The position numbers were made by a program, and so were the translations under genes. Of a stretch of 64,000 bases of DNA, positions 32,438-40,787 are shown in pieces. The notes under the pieces were generated by a model. That model ran no database searches. It worked only from the letters and a program-made list of their open reading frames with translations, and was not told where the DNA came from. The stretch's first letter is position 1; each line of letters starts with the position of its first letter. The stretch is taken from assembly GCF_013377855.1 (NCBI RefSeq), contig NZ_JABXYJ010000001.1:1-64000 (forward strand). The letters are read 5' to 3'. This stretch comes from Cognatundibacterium oligocarboniphilum (GTDB lineage: Bacteria; Pseudomonadota; Gammaproteobacteria; Burkholderiales; Burkholderiaceae_D).

Positions 32438-33259
32438 TTGGACCGCTTGCTAGACTTATTGCCTTACTTTGGCTTCAATGCCGTGACGTTCTTTAACGGC
32501 GACTTTTGCGGCGCGAACATGTTGGGGACAAGCGAGCATGGACAGCTCCATTTTGTCCGCTCCGGCGAGCTGGTAATGGAGCATGAGGAGCTCCCTGACC
32601 TGCATATCACCGAGCCCGCGCTGATACTGTATCCGCGCCCCATCAAGCATCGATTAACAGTCCCACCCGGATCGGTCGTGAATCTGATCTGTGCCGACAT
32701 CCGATTCAACGATTTCAAACGCAATCCCTTTGCCTCCGCGCTCCCGGACATTTTGCACATTCACTTAAAGGACATACCGAGCCTTGAGCCAATTCTGAAA
32801 GCGTTGTTTTATGAGGGATCATCGGAACACCTCGGCAATGGGTTCGTCCTTGACCGCTTGTGCGACGTCGTGATGGTGCACATACTTCGCCATCTAAAGA
32901 AGCAGGACATACTACGGCCTGGAGCATTACTGGGTCTGCTTCACCCCAACCTGGCGGCAGCCATTCGAGCCATGCACGACAGCCCTGAAAAGCCCTGGAG
33001 GATGGATGATCTGGCGCGCTTAACCGGGATGTCGCGCACCAGCTTTATCAATCACTTCCGTGAAACCGTCGGCGTGCCACCAGCGGAGTACCTGCTGAAT
33101 TGGCGCATGGGTGTCGCTGAAAAATATTTAAAAGAAAAGAAATCGATCAAAGCGACGGCTCTCGCCGTTGGCTACAGCAGCCAGCCCGCATTTAGCAAAG
33201 CATTCACTGCAAGATATAGCGTCTCGCCGGGGGAATGGCAAAAGCAGTTTCTCAACTGA
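32438..33259 (+). CDS. AraC-family transcriptional regulator
   Basis: A 273-residue regulator with an N-terminal cupin-type domain (AraC_binding_2-like: LHFVRSGELVMEHEELPDLHITEPALILYPRP) and a C-terminal double helix-turn-helix (MDDLARLTGMSRTSFINHFRETVGVPPAEYLLNWRM, then ATALAVGYSSQPAFSKAFTARYSVSPGEWQKQF). The start is a TTG at 32438 with AGAGGA upstream. It diverges from the chemoreceptor gene. The target is unknown; such cupin types often control nearby oxidoreductase genes, but none is adjacent. Confidence 0.88.
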   Translation: MDRLLDLLPYFGFNAVTFFNGDFCGANMLGTSEHGQLHFVRSGELVMEHEELPDLHITEPALILYPRPIKHRLTVPPGSVVNLICADIRFNDFKRNPFASALPDILHIHLKDIPSLEPILKALFYEGSSEHLGNGFVLDRLCDVVMVHILRHLKKQDILRPGALLGLLHPNLAAAIRAMHDSPEKPWRMDDLARLTGMSRTSFINHFRETVGVPPAEYLLNWRMGVAEKYLKEKKSIKATALAVGYSSQPAFSKAFTARYSVSPGEWQKQFLN

Positions 33260-33845
33260 GTATTGCTTTGAAACGGCGTGGCCTGGAATACGCTCAAGCC
33301 ATAAGCTCTTAACCAAAGCGATATCCTGCTCCCTAAAACAGGAATTTTTGCGAAGCAATCCGTTTGTGGCCGATAGAGGCATCTACGCCGGTGCTGTAAA
33401 AGAGGGATCCATTTTTGCTTCCTCTGTCGTCGCAGCTTCGAACTTCAGAGACACAGTCAAGATTATTTTTCGAGGTGGTATTGGTAGGAACTGGCGAAAG
33501 CCTAATCTATCAAAATATGCCACTGACGAAGCCCTCCGGAGAGCTGCTGGACGATCCAATCCTTTCGTGAATGCGTAATGGCATTTGCTTTCAGCCGAGT
33601 AGAACCACGCAAGCCTTATATGTCAAGGGTTTCATCTAAAAAACAGGTTCTGCGCGAATGACTGAAGTTCAGCACACGTAAAAAGCGATCAGGAAATAGC
33701 GCTACCGGCGCTGGATGCGAAAACAAACGCATTGAGGCAGCCCGGCTGGCTCGGTGCTTCCTACCATAACGCCCGCCGTAAAAAAGGATACTCAGGCTTT
33801 CCTGATTTTCTCATGTTTTTATGTTTGATTTTTTGATTCGCCGGT
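33260..33845. other. 586-base gap without a recognisable gene
   Basis: No open frame here looks like a real gene. A plus-strand frame (to 33578) encodes an unplaced peptide ending AAGRSNPFVNA. The sequence has the look of decayed coding DNA between the AraC gene and the acyl-CoA synthetase, but I cannot identify its source. Confidence 0.4.
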
Positions 33846-35792
33846 TCAGCGCTTTCCTGAATAAATGCGGTTGATGTCACTGGCAAAATATTTTGCCAGG
33901 TTATTGCGCTTCAGTTTCAGGGTTGGTGTGATGAGTGTGTTTTCAATCGTCCAAGGTTCCAGTGAAAGAATGACGGCCTTCGGCTGGGCGTAAAACGGGA
34001 AACTTCTGGTCAGTTCACGCACACGCTTGAGCACCACATCAGTGACCTGCAACAGATGCAGATTGTCCGGATTGTTCGGATCAAGACTGAGCGCAGCCGA
34101 CAGTTCGTGCCAGTAGCGCTGATTCAGAACCAGCGCACAGGCAATAAACTGGGCGTTGTCACCAAACGCATAGGCCTGCTCAAACACCGGATCGCTGGTG
34201 ATGGCCAGTTCCAGATCGACCGGCGCAATTTTTTCACCGGTGGAAGTCACGATAATTTCTTTGACACGTCCCAGAATCCGCACCCTGTCATTGACAATGG
34301 CAGCCTGATCTCCGGTCCGCAGCCAGCCGTCAGCCATTGCTTTTGCAGTATCTTCTTCCCGCTTCCAGTAGCCGCGCATGACGTTCGGGCCACGCACCAG
34401 CAATTCCGAGTTTTCTCCGATTTTTACCTCCACTCCGGCTATGACGCGGCCGACAGTCGTGGGATCATTGTCGTCAGGCGCATTAAATGCCACGACCGGC
34501 GCAGTTTCGGTCATGCCGTAACCCTGCACGATAGGAATGCCGAGCCCGAGAAAACATTGTGAAATCGTAGCGGACAGCGCAGCGCCACCACTAACGGCCA
34601 CCCGCAAACGGCCGCCAAACTGATTCCGGAGCTTGGTCGCCACCAGCGGCTCCAGCACTGTCCACAGCAACGCATCCGTCCAGGTCTGCAAGCCGTCTTT
34701 TTCTAACAGCCCCTGCTCCCGTGAAAACCGGCGCCAGCCAACGGCAATCGCAGAACGAAACAGCCACGACTGAAATGGCGATTGCGCCAGCTTGGTCTGG
34801 ATCACGCTGTACACCCGTTCGTAAATGCGGGGAACAGAAATCAGAATAGTCGGACGGACAATCGCCATATCTTCCGGCAATTGCTTCACCGAACGCGAAA
34901 ACGCGACACAGGCTCCGGCTGCCACCGGCAGGTAATAACCGGCGGTACGCTCAAAAGTATGCGAGAGTGGCAGGAATGACAGGAATACGTCGCTGACCAG
35001 CGGCGAAACCCGTTGCACCACGGCCTTTACATTCGACATGACATTTGTATGCGTCAGCATCACACCTTTTGGTTTACCCGTGGTGCCTGAGGTATAGACC
35101 AGCGCCGCGAGGTCATCCGGCTGCGGCAAACCGGCAGTGACCGGCACTGCGGCGACAGTGCCATGCGCCAGCCATTGCTCCAGACTATCCACCGGAATAT
35201 GATCCGCCATATCGGCTCCATCGTTGACACCGGATGTTTTTTCCAGCACGACAACTTGCCGCAACGCAGGCATCGCGATGCCTGTGGCAGCCACCGCGGC
35301 CCACTGCTGATCCGTTGCGGCAATCAGGAAACTGGCCTCACTGTCCATGAGGATGTAGGCAATACTTTCCGGGTTATCCAGCGCATGCATCGGCACCGGC
35401 ACGCAGGCCATGCGCAAAGCAGCCTGATCCATGCAGACGGCATGCAGGCCATTGGGCAGCAGGATAGCGATCCGTGTACCATGTGCAGGCTGTAGCGCCG
35501 ACAAGGCCCGGACAAAACGCCCCACCTGCCGGTCTGTCTCCTGCCAGGAATAACTGATCCACCGACCGCTACTTTCATCAAACTGACGGTAAGCCTCCGC
35601 ATCCGGCGTCTGGACAACCCGCCAGGTGAATAACTCCGGCAAAGTCTGCAATCCGGATAATGCGCTGACAGAAGTGAATGACATGGAATTGGACATGAGT
35701 AAAAGTGTCTGCAGTAAATAAGCGAAAGATTGATTGTTGGCTGATGCGATACCGGCAGCGTGCTGTACAAGGTTGCGCAGCCGGTGCAACAT
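33846..35792 (-). CDS. Long-chain acyl-CoA synthetase (AMP-dependent)
   Basis: An adenylate-forming ligase of up to 648 residues that activates fatty acids to acyl-CoA. Motifs seen are the P-loop LVYTSGTTGKPKGVMLTHTN (about residue 233), QGYGMTETAPVV, the ATP-binding GWLRTGDQA and the hinge RILGRVKEIIVTSTGEKIAP. It resembles FadD15-type enzymes with the LSHTFERTAGYY segment. The first 30 residues are not typical; ATGs at 35696 and 35684 are also in frame and may be the true start. It is transcribed away from minC. Confidence 0.92.
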   Translation of the reverse strand: MLHRLRNLVQHAAGIASANNQSFAYLLQTLLLMSNSMSFTSVSALSGLQTLPELFTWRVVQTPDAEAYRQFDESSGRWISYSWQETDRQVGRFVRALSALQPAHGTRIAILLPNGLHAVCMDQAALRMACVPVPMHALDNPESIAYILMDSEASFLIAATDQQWAAVAATGIAMPALRQVVVLEKTSGVNDGADMADHIPVDSLEQWLAHGTVAAVPVTAGLPQPDDLAALVYTSGTTGKPKGVMLTHTNVMSNVKAVVQRVSPLVSDVFLSFLPLSHTFERTAGYYLPVAAGACVAFSRSVKQLPEDMAIVRPTILISVPRIYERVYSVIQTKLAQSPFQSWLFRSAIAVGWRRFSREQGLLEKDGLQTWTDALLWTVLEPLVATKLRNQFGGRLRVAVSGGAALSATISQCFLGLGIPIVQGYGMTETAPVVAFNAPDDNDPTTVGRVIAGVEVKIGENSELLVRGPNVMRGYWKREEDTAKAMADGWLRTGDQAAIVNDRVRILGRVKEIIVTSTGEKIAPVDLELAITSDPVFEQAYAFGDNAQFIACALVLNQRYWHELSAALSLDPNNPDNLHLLQVTDVVLKRVRELTRSFPFYAQPKAVILSLEPWTIENTLITPTLKLKRNNLAKYFASDINRIYSGKR

Positions 35793-36166
35793 CAGACATC
35801 TTCAGATAACTGGCATTGTATGCCCTCTCCGGAATTCCGGATGAATCTGCGCAAGCAGAGTCAGCGGCAGCCGCCGTCACAACTTAGCTGACGCCAGCAA
35901 AATCCGCTGCAGTATAGAGACTGGGGAGCGCAAAGCAATAATCCGGGTCATTGACAAAAAATAGGTCATGTGACTAGTTAAGTAATAACCACACCTTTTA
36001 GCAGCTTTCCAACAAATGATGCTTATTTTTGCAATCCAGCCCATCAATTGGTAGGATGAGTTCTTTCTTGGCGAACTGTAAATTCGCACAGGCATTCCGG
36101 ACTCAGCCTATAGCGGCGCTGTTTCCAACAGGAACTGTCTGGTAACCGCTACTTTTCTCTGGATTT
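35793..36166. promoter_or_regulatory. Divergent upstream region of acyl-CoA synthetase and minC
   Basis: 374 bases between divergent genes, GC-poor around 35930-36060. It must hold the promoters of both, but I see no box good enough to assign and no convincing small gene. Confidence 0.4.
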
Positions 36167-36913
36167 ATGCAAAACAGTCTGACGCGCAAACCTATCGAAA
36201 TCAAAATTTCCACCGTCGTCGCTGTTGCAGTTCTGTTGCATGAAGCGTCCGTTTCTGTGCTGGAAACCGCCTTAAAGGAAATGACTGCCGGGTCACCTGA
36301 TTTTTTTGATGATGAATTTGCCGTCATCGACGTTGAGGCGATTGCGGACACCCTGGTCGACTGGAATGCGCTGTTGCCCTTATTCCGGCAACATGGCCTG
36401 CATCCGGTCGCCGTGCGCCACGCCAGAGAGACCGATCATGCACTGATCCGTTCGCACGGCCTCAGTATTGACGTCGTCAGCAAGCCGCGGCTGGAAACAG
36501 AGTTGCGACCACCGGAAGCGCCGGCGCCAGTAGTTGCCGCGCCGGTTGAACCGCAAATCATCATCCGCAATAACCCTGCCATGGTCGTTGACACGCCGGT
36601 ACGTGCGGGCCAGCGCATTTATGCGCGCGGAGCAGATCTGATCATTACGGCAGCGGTGAATAACGGTGCGGAAGTGATCGCCGATGGCAGTATCCATATC
36701 TACGCGCCTTTACGCGGGCGGGCGTTGGCAGGCGCCACCGGCAACACCGGAGCACGTATTTTTGCGCTGACCATGGAGCCGGAGCTGGTCTCCATTGCCG
36801 GAATTTACCGGACTTTTGAAAATGGCTTTCCGCCATTGCAGCCCAATCATCCTGTGCAGGTCCGGCTCAATGGTGACAGTATTGAAGTATCATCCCTCAA
36901 ATCAGTGGCTTAG
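36167..36913 (+). CDS. minC: Septum site-determining protein MinC
   Basis: A 248-residue FtsZ inhibitor that, held at the membrane by MinD, stops division at the poles. The N-terminal MinC_N domain (IEIKISTVVAVAVLLHEASVSVLETALKEM) is followed by a Pro/Ala linker (PPEAPAPVVAAPVEP) and the C-terminal beta-helix with TPVRAGQRIYARGADLIITAAVNNGAEVIADGSIHIYAPLRGRALAGATGN. It is the first gene of minCDE and lies 65 bases before minD. Confidence 0.96.
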   Translation: MQNSLTRKPIEIKISTVVAVAVLLHEASVSVLETALKEMTAGSPDFFDDEFAVIDVEAIADTLVDWNALLPLFRQHGLHPVAVRHARETDHALIRSHGLSIDVVSKPRLETELRPPEAPAPVVAAPVEPQIIIRNNPAMVVDTPVRAGQRIYARGADLIITAAVNNGAEVIADGSIHIYAPLRGRALAGATGNTGARIFALTMEPELVSIAGIYRTFENGFPPLQPNHPVQVRLNGDSIEVSSLKSVA

Positions 36914-36978
36914 ATCGTTAAAACTTTATTGGCTGAGCACCCCCGCTTCAGTTATTTCGGATTAAAAAGGAGTTATTT

Positions 36979-37794
36979 GTGGCAAGAATCATTGTTGTGA
37001 CATCCGGCAAGGGCGGAGTGGGGAAAACCACTTCCAGCGCAAGTTTTGCATCAGGTCTGGCCATACGCGGTCATAAGACTGCCGTACTGGACTTTGACGT
37101 CGGCTTGCGTAATCTGGATCTGATCATGGGCTGCGAGCGGCGTGTTGTCTATGATCTGGTGAATGTCATCAGTGGTGAAGCCACGCTGAATCAGGCATTA
37201 ATCAAAGACAAACACTGTGACAACCTGTTTATTTTGCCGGCATCGCAAACCCGCGATAAAGATGCACTGACCGAAGAAGGTGTTGAACGCGTGCTCAACG
37301 ACCTGATTAAAATGGACTTTGAATACATTGTCTGTGACTCGCCGGCCGGTATTGAACGCGGTGCAGTGATGGCGCTGACCTTTGCCGATGAGGCGATTGT
37401 CGTGACCAATCCGGAAGTTTCATCGGTGCGCGACTCTGACCGGATTCTCGGCATTATCCAGGCCAAATCCAAACGCGCACAGGCTGGCGGCGAACCGGTC
37501 AAAGAACACTTACTGATTACCCGCTACTCCCCGAAACGGGTAGAAGCCGGTGAAATGCTGTCCTACACCGATGTGCAGGAAATTCTGCGCATTCCACTGA
37601 TCGGCGTCATCCCTGAATCCGAAGCAGTGCTGCACGCATCCAATCAGGGTAACCCTGCCATTCATATGAAAGGCAGTGATGTATCTGAAGCTTATGAAGA
37701 TGTCGTTTCACGCTTCCTCGGACAAGATGTCCCACTGCGTTTTATCAATTATGAAAAGCCAGGACTGCTGCAGCGCATTTTCGGAGGTAAATAA
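36979..37794 (+). CDS. minD: Septum site-determining protein MinD
   Basis: A 271-residue membrane-binding ATPase that recruits MinC and oscillates with MinE. It has the deviant Walker [11 protein letters not shown] (residues 9-18), [27 protein letters not shown] (Walker B region), and an amphipathic C-terminal membrane helix ([10 protein letters not shown]). The start is GTG at 36979 with AGGAG upstream. minE begins one base after its stop. Confidence 0.97.
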   Translation: MARIIVVTSGKGGVGKTTSSASFASGLAIRGHKTAVLDFDVGLRNLDLIMGCERRVVYDLVNVISGEATLNQALIKDKHCDNLFILPASQTRDKDALTEEGVERVLNDLIKMDFEYIVCDSPAGIERGAVMALTFADEAIVVTNPEVSSVRDSDRILGIIQAKSKRAQAGGEPVKEHLLITRYSPKRVEAGEMLSYTDVQEILRIPLIGVIPESEAVLHASNQGNPAIHMKGSDVSEAYEDVVSRFLGQDVPLRFINYEKPGLLQRIFGGK

Positions 37795-37795
37795 A

Positions 37796-38059
37796 ATGGC
37801 TCTGCTTTCTTTTTTGTTTAACAGCAAACCCAAAACAGCCAGTACGGCCAAGGAACGCCTGCAAATTATCATCGCCCGCGAACGCACTGGCCGCGACGGC
37901 TATGATTTTCTGCCAGCCTTGCGGGAAGAACTGATTGCCGTCATTTCGAAATACACCAAAGTCAGCCCGGAAGATATCAAAGTCTCCCTCGATAAACAGG
38001 GTAACCTCGAAGTGCTGGATGTGAATGTGGTCTTGCCGGAACTGGAAATGCGCAATTAA
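37796..38059 (+). CDS. minE: Cell division topological specificity factor MinE
   Basis: An 87-residue protein that drives MinD off the membrane and limits MinCD to the poles. The N-terminal [30 protein letters not shown] contains the membrane-targeting and anti-MinCD segments; the dimerisation part follows ([34 protein letters not shown]). The ATG at 37796 has GGAGG upstream and gives the standard length. It is the last gene of minCDE. Confidence 0.96.
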   Translation: MALLSFLFNSKPKTASTAKERLQIIIARERTGRDGYDFLPALREELIAVISKYTKVSPEDIKVSLDKQGNLEVLDVNVVLPELEMRN

Positions 38060-38070
38060 AGGCATGCAGC

Positions 38071-38094
38071 GCCTGTTCAGCCTGCTGAACAGGC
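38071..38094 (+). terminator. Hairpin after minE
   Basis: GCCTGTTCAG and CTGAACAGGC form a perfect ten-pair stem with loop CCTG, 12 bases after the minE stop. There is no T-run, so termination would be weak or protein-assisted. Confidence 0.6.
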
Positions 38095-38327
38095 CGGCTG
38101 GATGCGGGTGACAGCTATCTGCATCCGGCGCAGCACGCTGTCGGCTAATGATGTAAAAAATGCTTCAGAAGCAGTTATTTTTTAAAATTGTTATTAAAAA
38201 AATTTTATTTGTCTGTAAAACAATGATTTGCGGAGTTACATTTACTCACAAATTTTATTTTTTTCAATTGCTTTCGATATAATGATAAGCAATCCTCCTC
38301 AATTGCCAGACACTAAGATAACAATCC

Positions 38328-39020
38328 ATGAGAATTGCTGTACTTGACGACGATAACAACCTGCTGGAACTGGTCTGCACGATTTTGAATGCAGCAGGAC
38401 ATACCTGCCACCCATTCCTGAGCGGCAAGGAAATGTTGCATCAATTACGCCGTGAAAGTTACGACATGTTGATTCTGGACTGGCAAGTTCCTGATCTGAA
38501 TGGCACCGAGATCCTGCATTGGGTGCGCGAAAAACTCTCGCCGACGTTGCCAGTCCTGTTCATGACCAGCCGTTCAGGAGAAGATGACATTGTTGCAGGA
38601 CTGGCGGCAGGCGCGGATGACTACATGATCAAACCGATACGCCGCAGCGAACTGGTTGCCAGGGTGCAGGCGCTGTTGCGGCGCGCCTACCCAAGCCAGA
38701 CGGCGTCCGAACATTTGCAATTCGGCATCTACAAGTTTGAAACACGCGCCGGGCGCGTCAGTGTCAATGATGTTCCGGTAGAAATGACCCAGAAAGAATT
38801 TGATCTGGCATTACTCCTGTTCAGAAATCTGGGGCGCCCTCTGTCACGCGCCTACATTCTGGAAGCGGTCTGGTCCAGAGATGTCGATATTCCATCCAGA
38901 ACCATGGACACCCACATTTCCAGAGTCCGCAGTAAACTCGAACTGAGGCCGGAAAACGGATACCGACTGGCGCCGGTCTATAGCTATGGCTACCGGCTGG
39001 AACAAGTTACCGCAGAATAA
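38328..39020 (+). CDS. OmpR-family response regulator
   Basis: A 230-residue two-component regulator. The receiver domain has the acidic pair in VLDDDN, phospho-acceptor Asp51 in LILDWQVPDLNG, Thr/Ser in LFMTSRS and Lys in YMIKPIRR. The C-terminal winged helix (EMTQKEFDLALLLFRNLGRPLSRAYILEAVW ... SRTMDTHISRVRSKL) binds DNA. An AT-rich region of about 150 bases precedes it. It is followed by the FecR/LysM and CHASE2 kinase genes in the same direction, so its partner kinase is probably the one at 40788. Confidence 0.94.
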   Translation: MRIAVLDDDNNLLELVCTILNAAGHTCHPFLSGKEMLHQLRRESYDMLILDWQVPDLNGTEILHWVREKLSPTLPVLFMTSRSGEDDIVAGLAAGADDYMIKPIRRSELVARVQALLRRAYPSQTASEHLQFGIYKFETRAGRVSVNDVPVEMTQKEFDLALLLFRNLGRPLSRAYILEAVWSRDVDIPSRTMDTHISRVRSKLELRPENGYRLAPVYSYGYRLEQVTAE

Positions 39021-39073
39021 ACCATCCGGGTCAGCCATCTGACCCGGTTCTTTTTTATCAAGAGTCAATCATT

Positions 39074-40777
39074 ATGCTATCCAACAATCGCTTCGTCTGG
39101 CGCAGTTTTACCCGTCATTGTTTGATAGCTGCACTGCTGACATTATCTTCTTCTGCCATGGCTGCCCACCCCACCGGCACACCGGGCAGCGTCGTGGCCA
39201 CGCCGCCGGACATGACATATTTCGCACTGCAAGGCGATACCTTGTCCGGCATTTCCAAGCGCTTCACGGATAAGGCGATGAACTGGAAAGTGCTCAGCAA
39301 ACGCAACAAAATCGCCGATGACCGTGCAATTCCTGTTGGCACAGCCATCCTGATCCCGCTGGAATTATTACCTGAAGAAGAAAGCCAGGCGCGCGTGGTG
39401 GCGTTGGCCGGTACACCGTCTTATCTGCCACTGAATGACAGTCAGGAAGTGACATTGACAATTGGCAGTATCGTGAAAGAAGGCGGAAAAATCATCACCG
39501 GCAAAAACGGCTTCCTGACGCTGACGTTACCGGACGAGTCGCGCATCTCCATCCCGTCCAACAGTCAGGTCAAAGTGAGTAAATTACGCCAGACCCGGTT
39601 CACTGCCAGCCCCAGAACCGAGCTTACGCTGCTGGAAGGAAAAGTCGAATCACGCGTCAGCAGTCTGATCAGTAATCATGGTCGTTTTGAAGTGCGCACG
39701 CCGCTGGCGATTGCCGGCGTGCGCGGAACCCATTTCCGGGTTGGTGTCAGCGATGCCAGCACCGGCAATGAAGTGCTGGAAGGCGGCGTGGCAGTTGACA
39801 GCGCTGCCGGCAAAAAAAATACCGGCCTGGTTCTGCCTGCAGGTAAGGGCAATATCATCGATACCCATGGCGTCGGCAAAGCGATTGATCTGCTGCCGGC
39901 ACCGGTACTGGCAGCAGATTATTCCCTGCAAATCCGCCCGACCGTGCAATTCAGCGTTCAGCCAATGGCAACTGCTGCGGCTTACCGTGTCCAGATCAGC
40001 AAAGATCAGCAGGCACTCAATGTGCTGACCGAAAACCGCTTCAAAGAAAACCGGTTTAAGTTTGACGGTCTGCCAGACGGTCAGTATTTCATCCGCGCCA
40101 CCGCCATTGACCGGCTGGGGCTGGAGGGGATGCCGATGCTGCAGGCATTCACCCTCAAGGCACGTCCTGAGCCGCCATTTTCCATTCAGCCAAAAAACAA
40201 GGTTCGTTCAGAAACTGCCGACTTCGTCTGGACGGAAGCGGCACAAGCTGATTTTTATCACCTGCAGATTGCCAGAGACAGCGAGTTCAACAATCTGGTG
40301 GCCGACCGGAACCAGATCAGGGAAGTTCAATTACCCGGCATACCGCTTCCGCTCGGTCAATATTTCTGGCGGGTGGCCACCGTCATCCAGAAAAATGGCA
40401 TCACTGATCAGGGACCGTACAGCGATACGCAGGGATTTGTGGTTGCGCAGCCACAGGCACAAGCATCGATGGGCGATAGCGACGGCAAACAAATGTCGTT
40501 CAGCTGGAGTTCCGAACCTGGTCAGCACTTCCTGATTCAGATTGCCACCGATCCGGCCTTCCATACGCTGTACCTCACCAAAGAACTGGATCAGGCAGAA
40601 CTGAAGATCCCGCGACCAGCAGCCGGTCAGTATTACCTGCGGGTTCGCGCCACCGATCCGGATGGCTATGTCGGCGCATTTTCCGCCACACAAAAAATCA
40701 CTATCCTGCCGCAATGGACCAGTGGAACCGGCGAACCGGTCGTCAGCGGCGGACAGGTTGTCCGCCCCGGATTCTGA
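39074..40777 (+). CDS. Secreted FecR/LysM-domain protein
   Basis: A 567-residue exported protein. A signal peptide (residues 1-30, LIAALLTLSSSAMAA) precedes a LysM domain (about 48-92, YFALQGDTLSGISKRFTDKAMNWKVLSKRN). A FecR domain follows at about 130-230 (FEVRTPLAIAGVRGTHFRVGVSD), then repeated fibronectin-like modules (YRVQISKDQ, FYHLQIARDSEFN, FLIQIATDPAFH with YFIRA, YFWRVA, YYLRVRA). It probably sits in the periplasm on peptidoglycan and passes a signal to the kinase encoded next, 10 bases downstream. Confidence 0.85.
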   Translation: MLSNNRFVWRSFTRHCLIAALLTLSSSAMAAHPTGTPGSVVATPPDMTYFALQGDTLSGISKRFTDKAMNWKVLSKRNKIADDRAIPVGTAILIPLELLPEEESQARVVALAGTPSYLPLNDSQEVTLTIGSIVKEGGKIITGKNGFLTLTLPDESRISIPSNSQVKVSKLRQTRFTASPRTELTLLEGKVESRVSSLISNHGRFEVRTPLAIAGVRGTHFRVGVSDASTGNEVLEGGVAVDSAAGKKNTGLVLPAGKGNIIDTHGVGKAIDLLPAPVLAADYSLQIRPTVQFSVQPMATAAAYRVQISKDQQALNVLTENRFKENRFKFDGLPDGQYFIRATAIDRLGLEGMPMLQAFTLKARPEPPFSIQPKNKVRSETADFVWTEAAQADFYHLQIARDSEFNNLVADRNQIREVQLPGIPLPLGQYFWRVATVIQKNGITDQGPYSDTQGFVVAQPQAQASMGDSDGKQMSFSWSSEPGQHFLIQIATDPAFHTLYLTKELDQAELKIPRPAAGQYYLRVRATDPDGYVGAFSATQKITILPQWTSGTGEPVVSGGQVVRPGF

Positions 40778-40787
40778 TCGTTAAATC

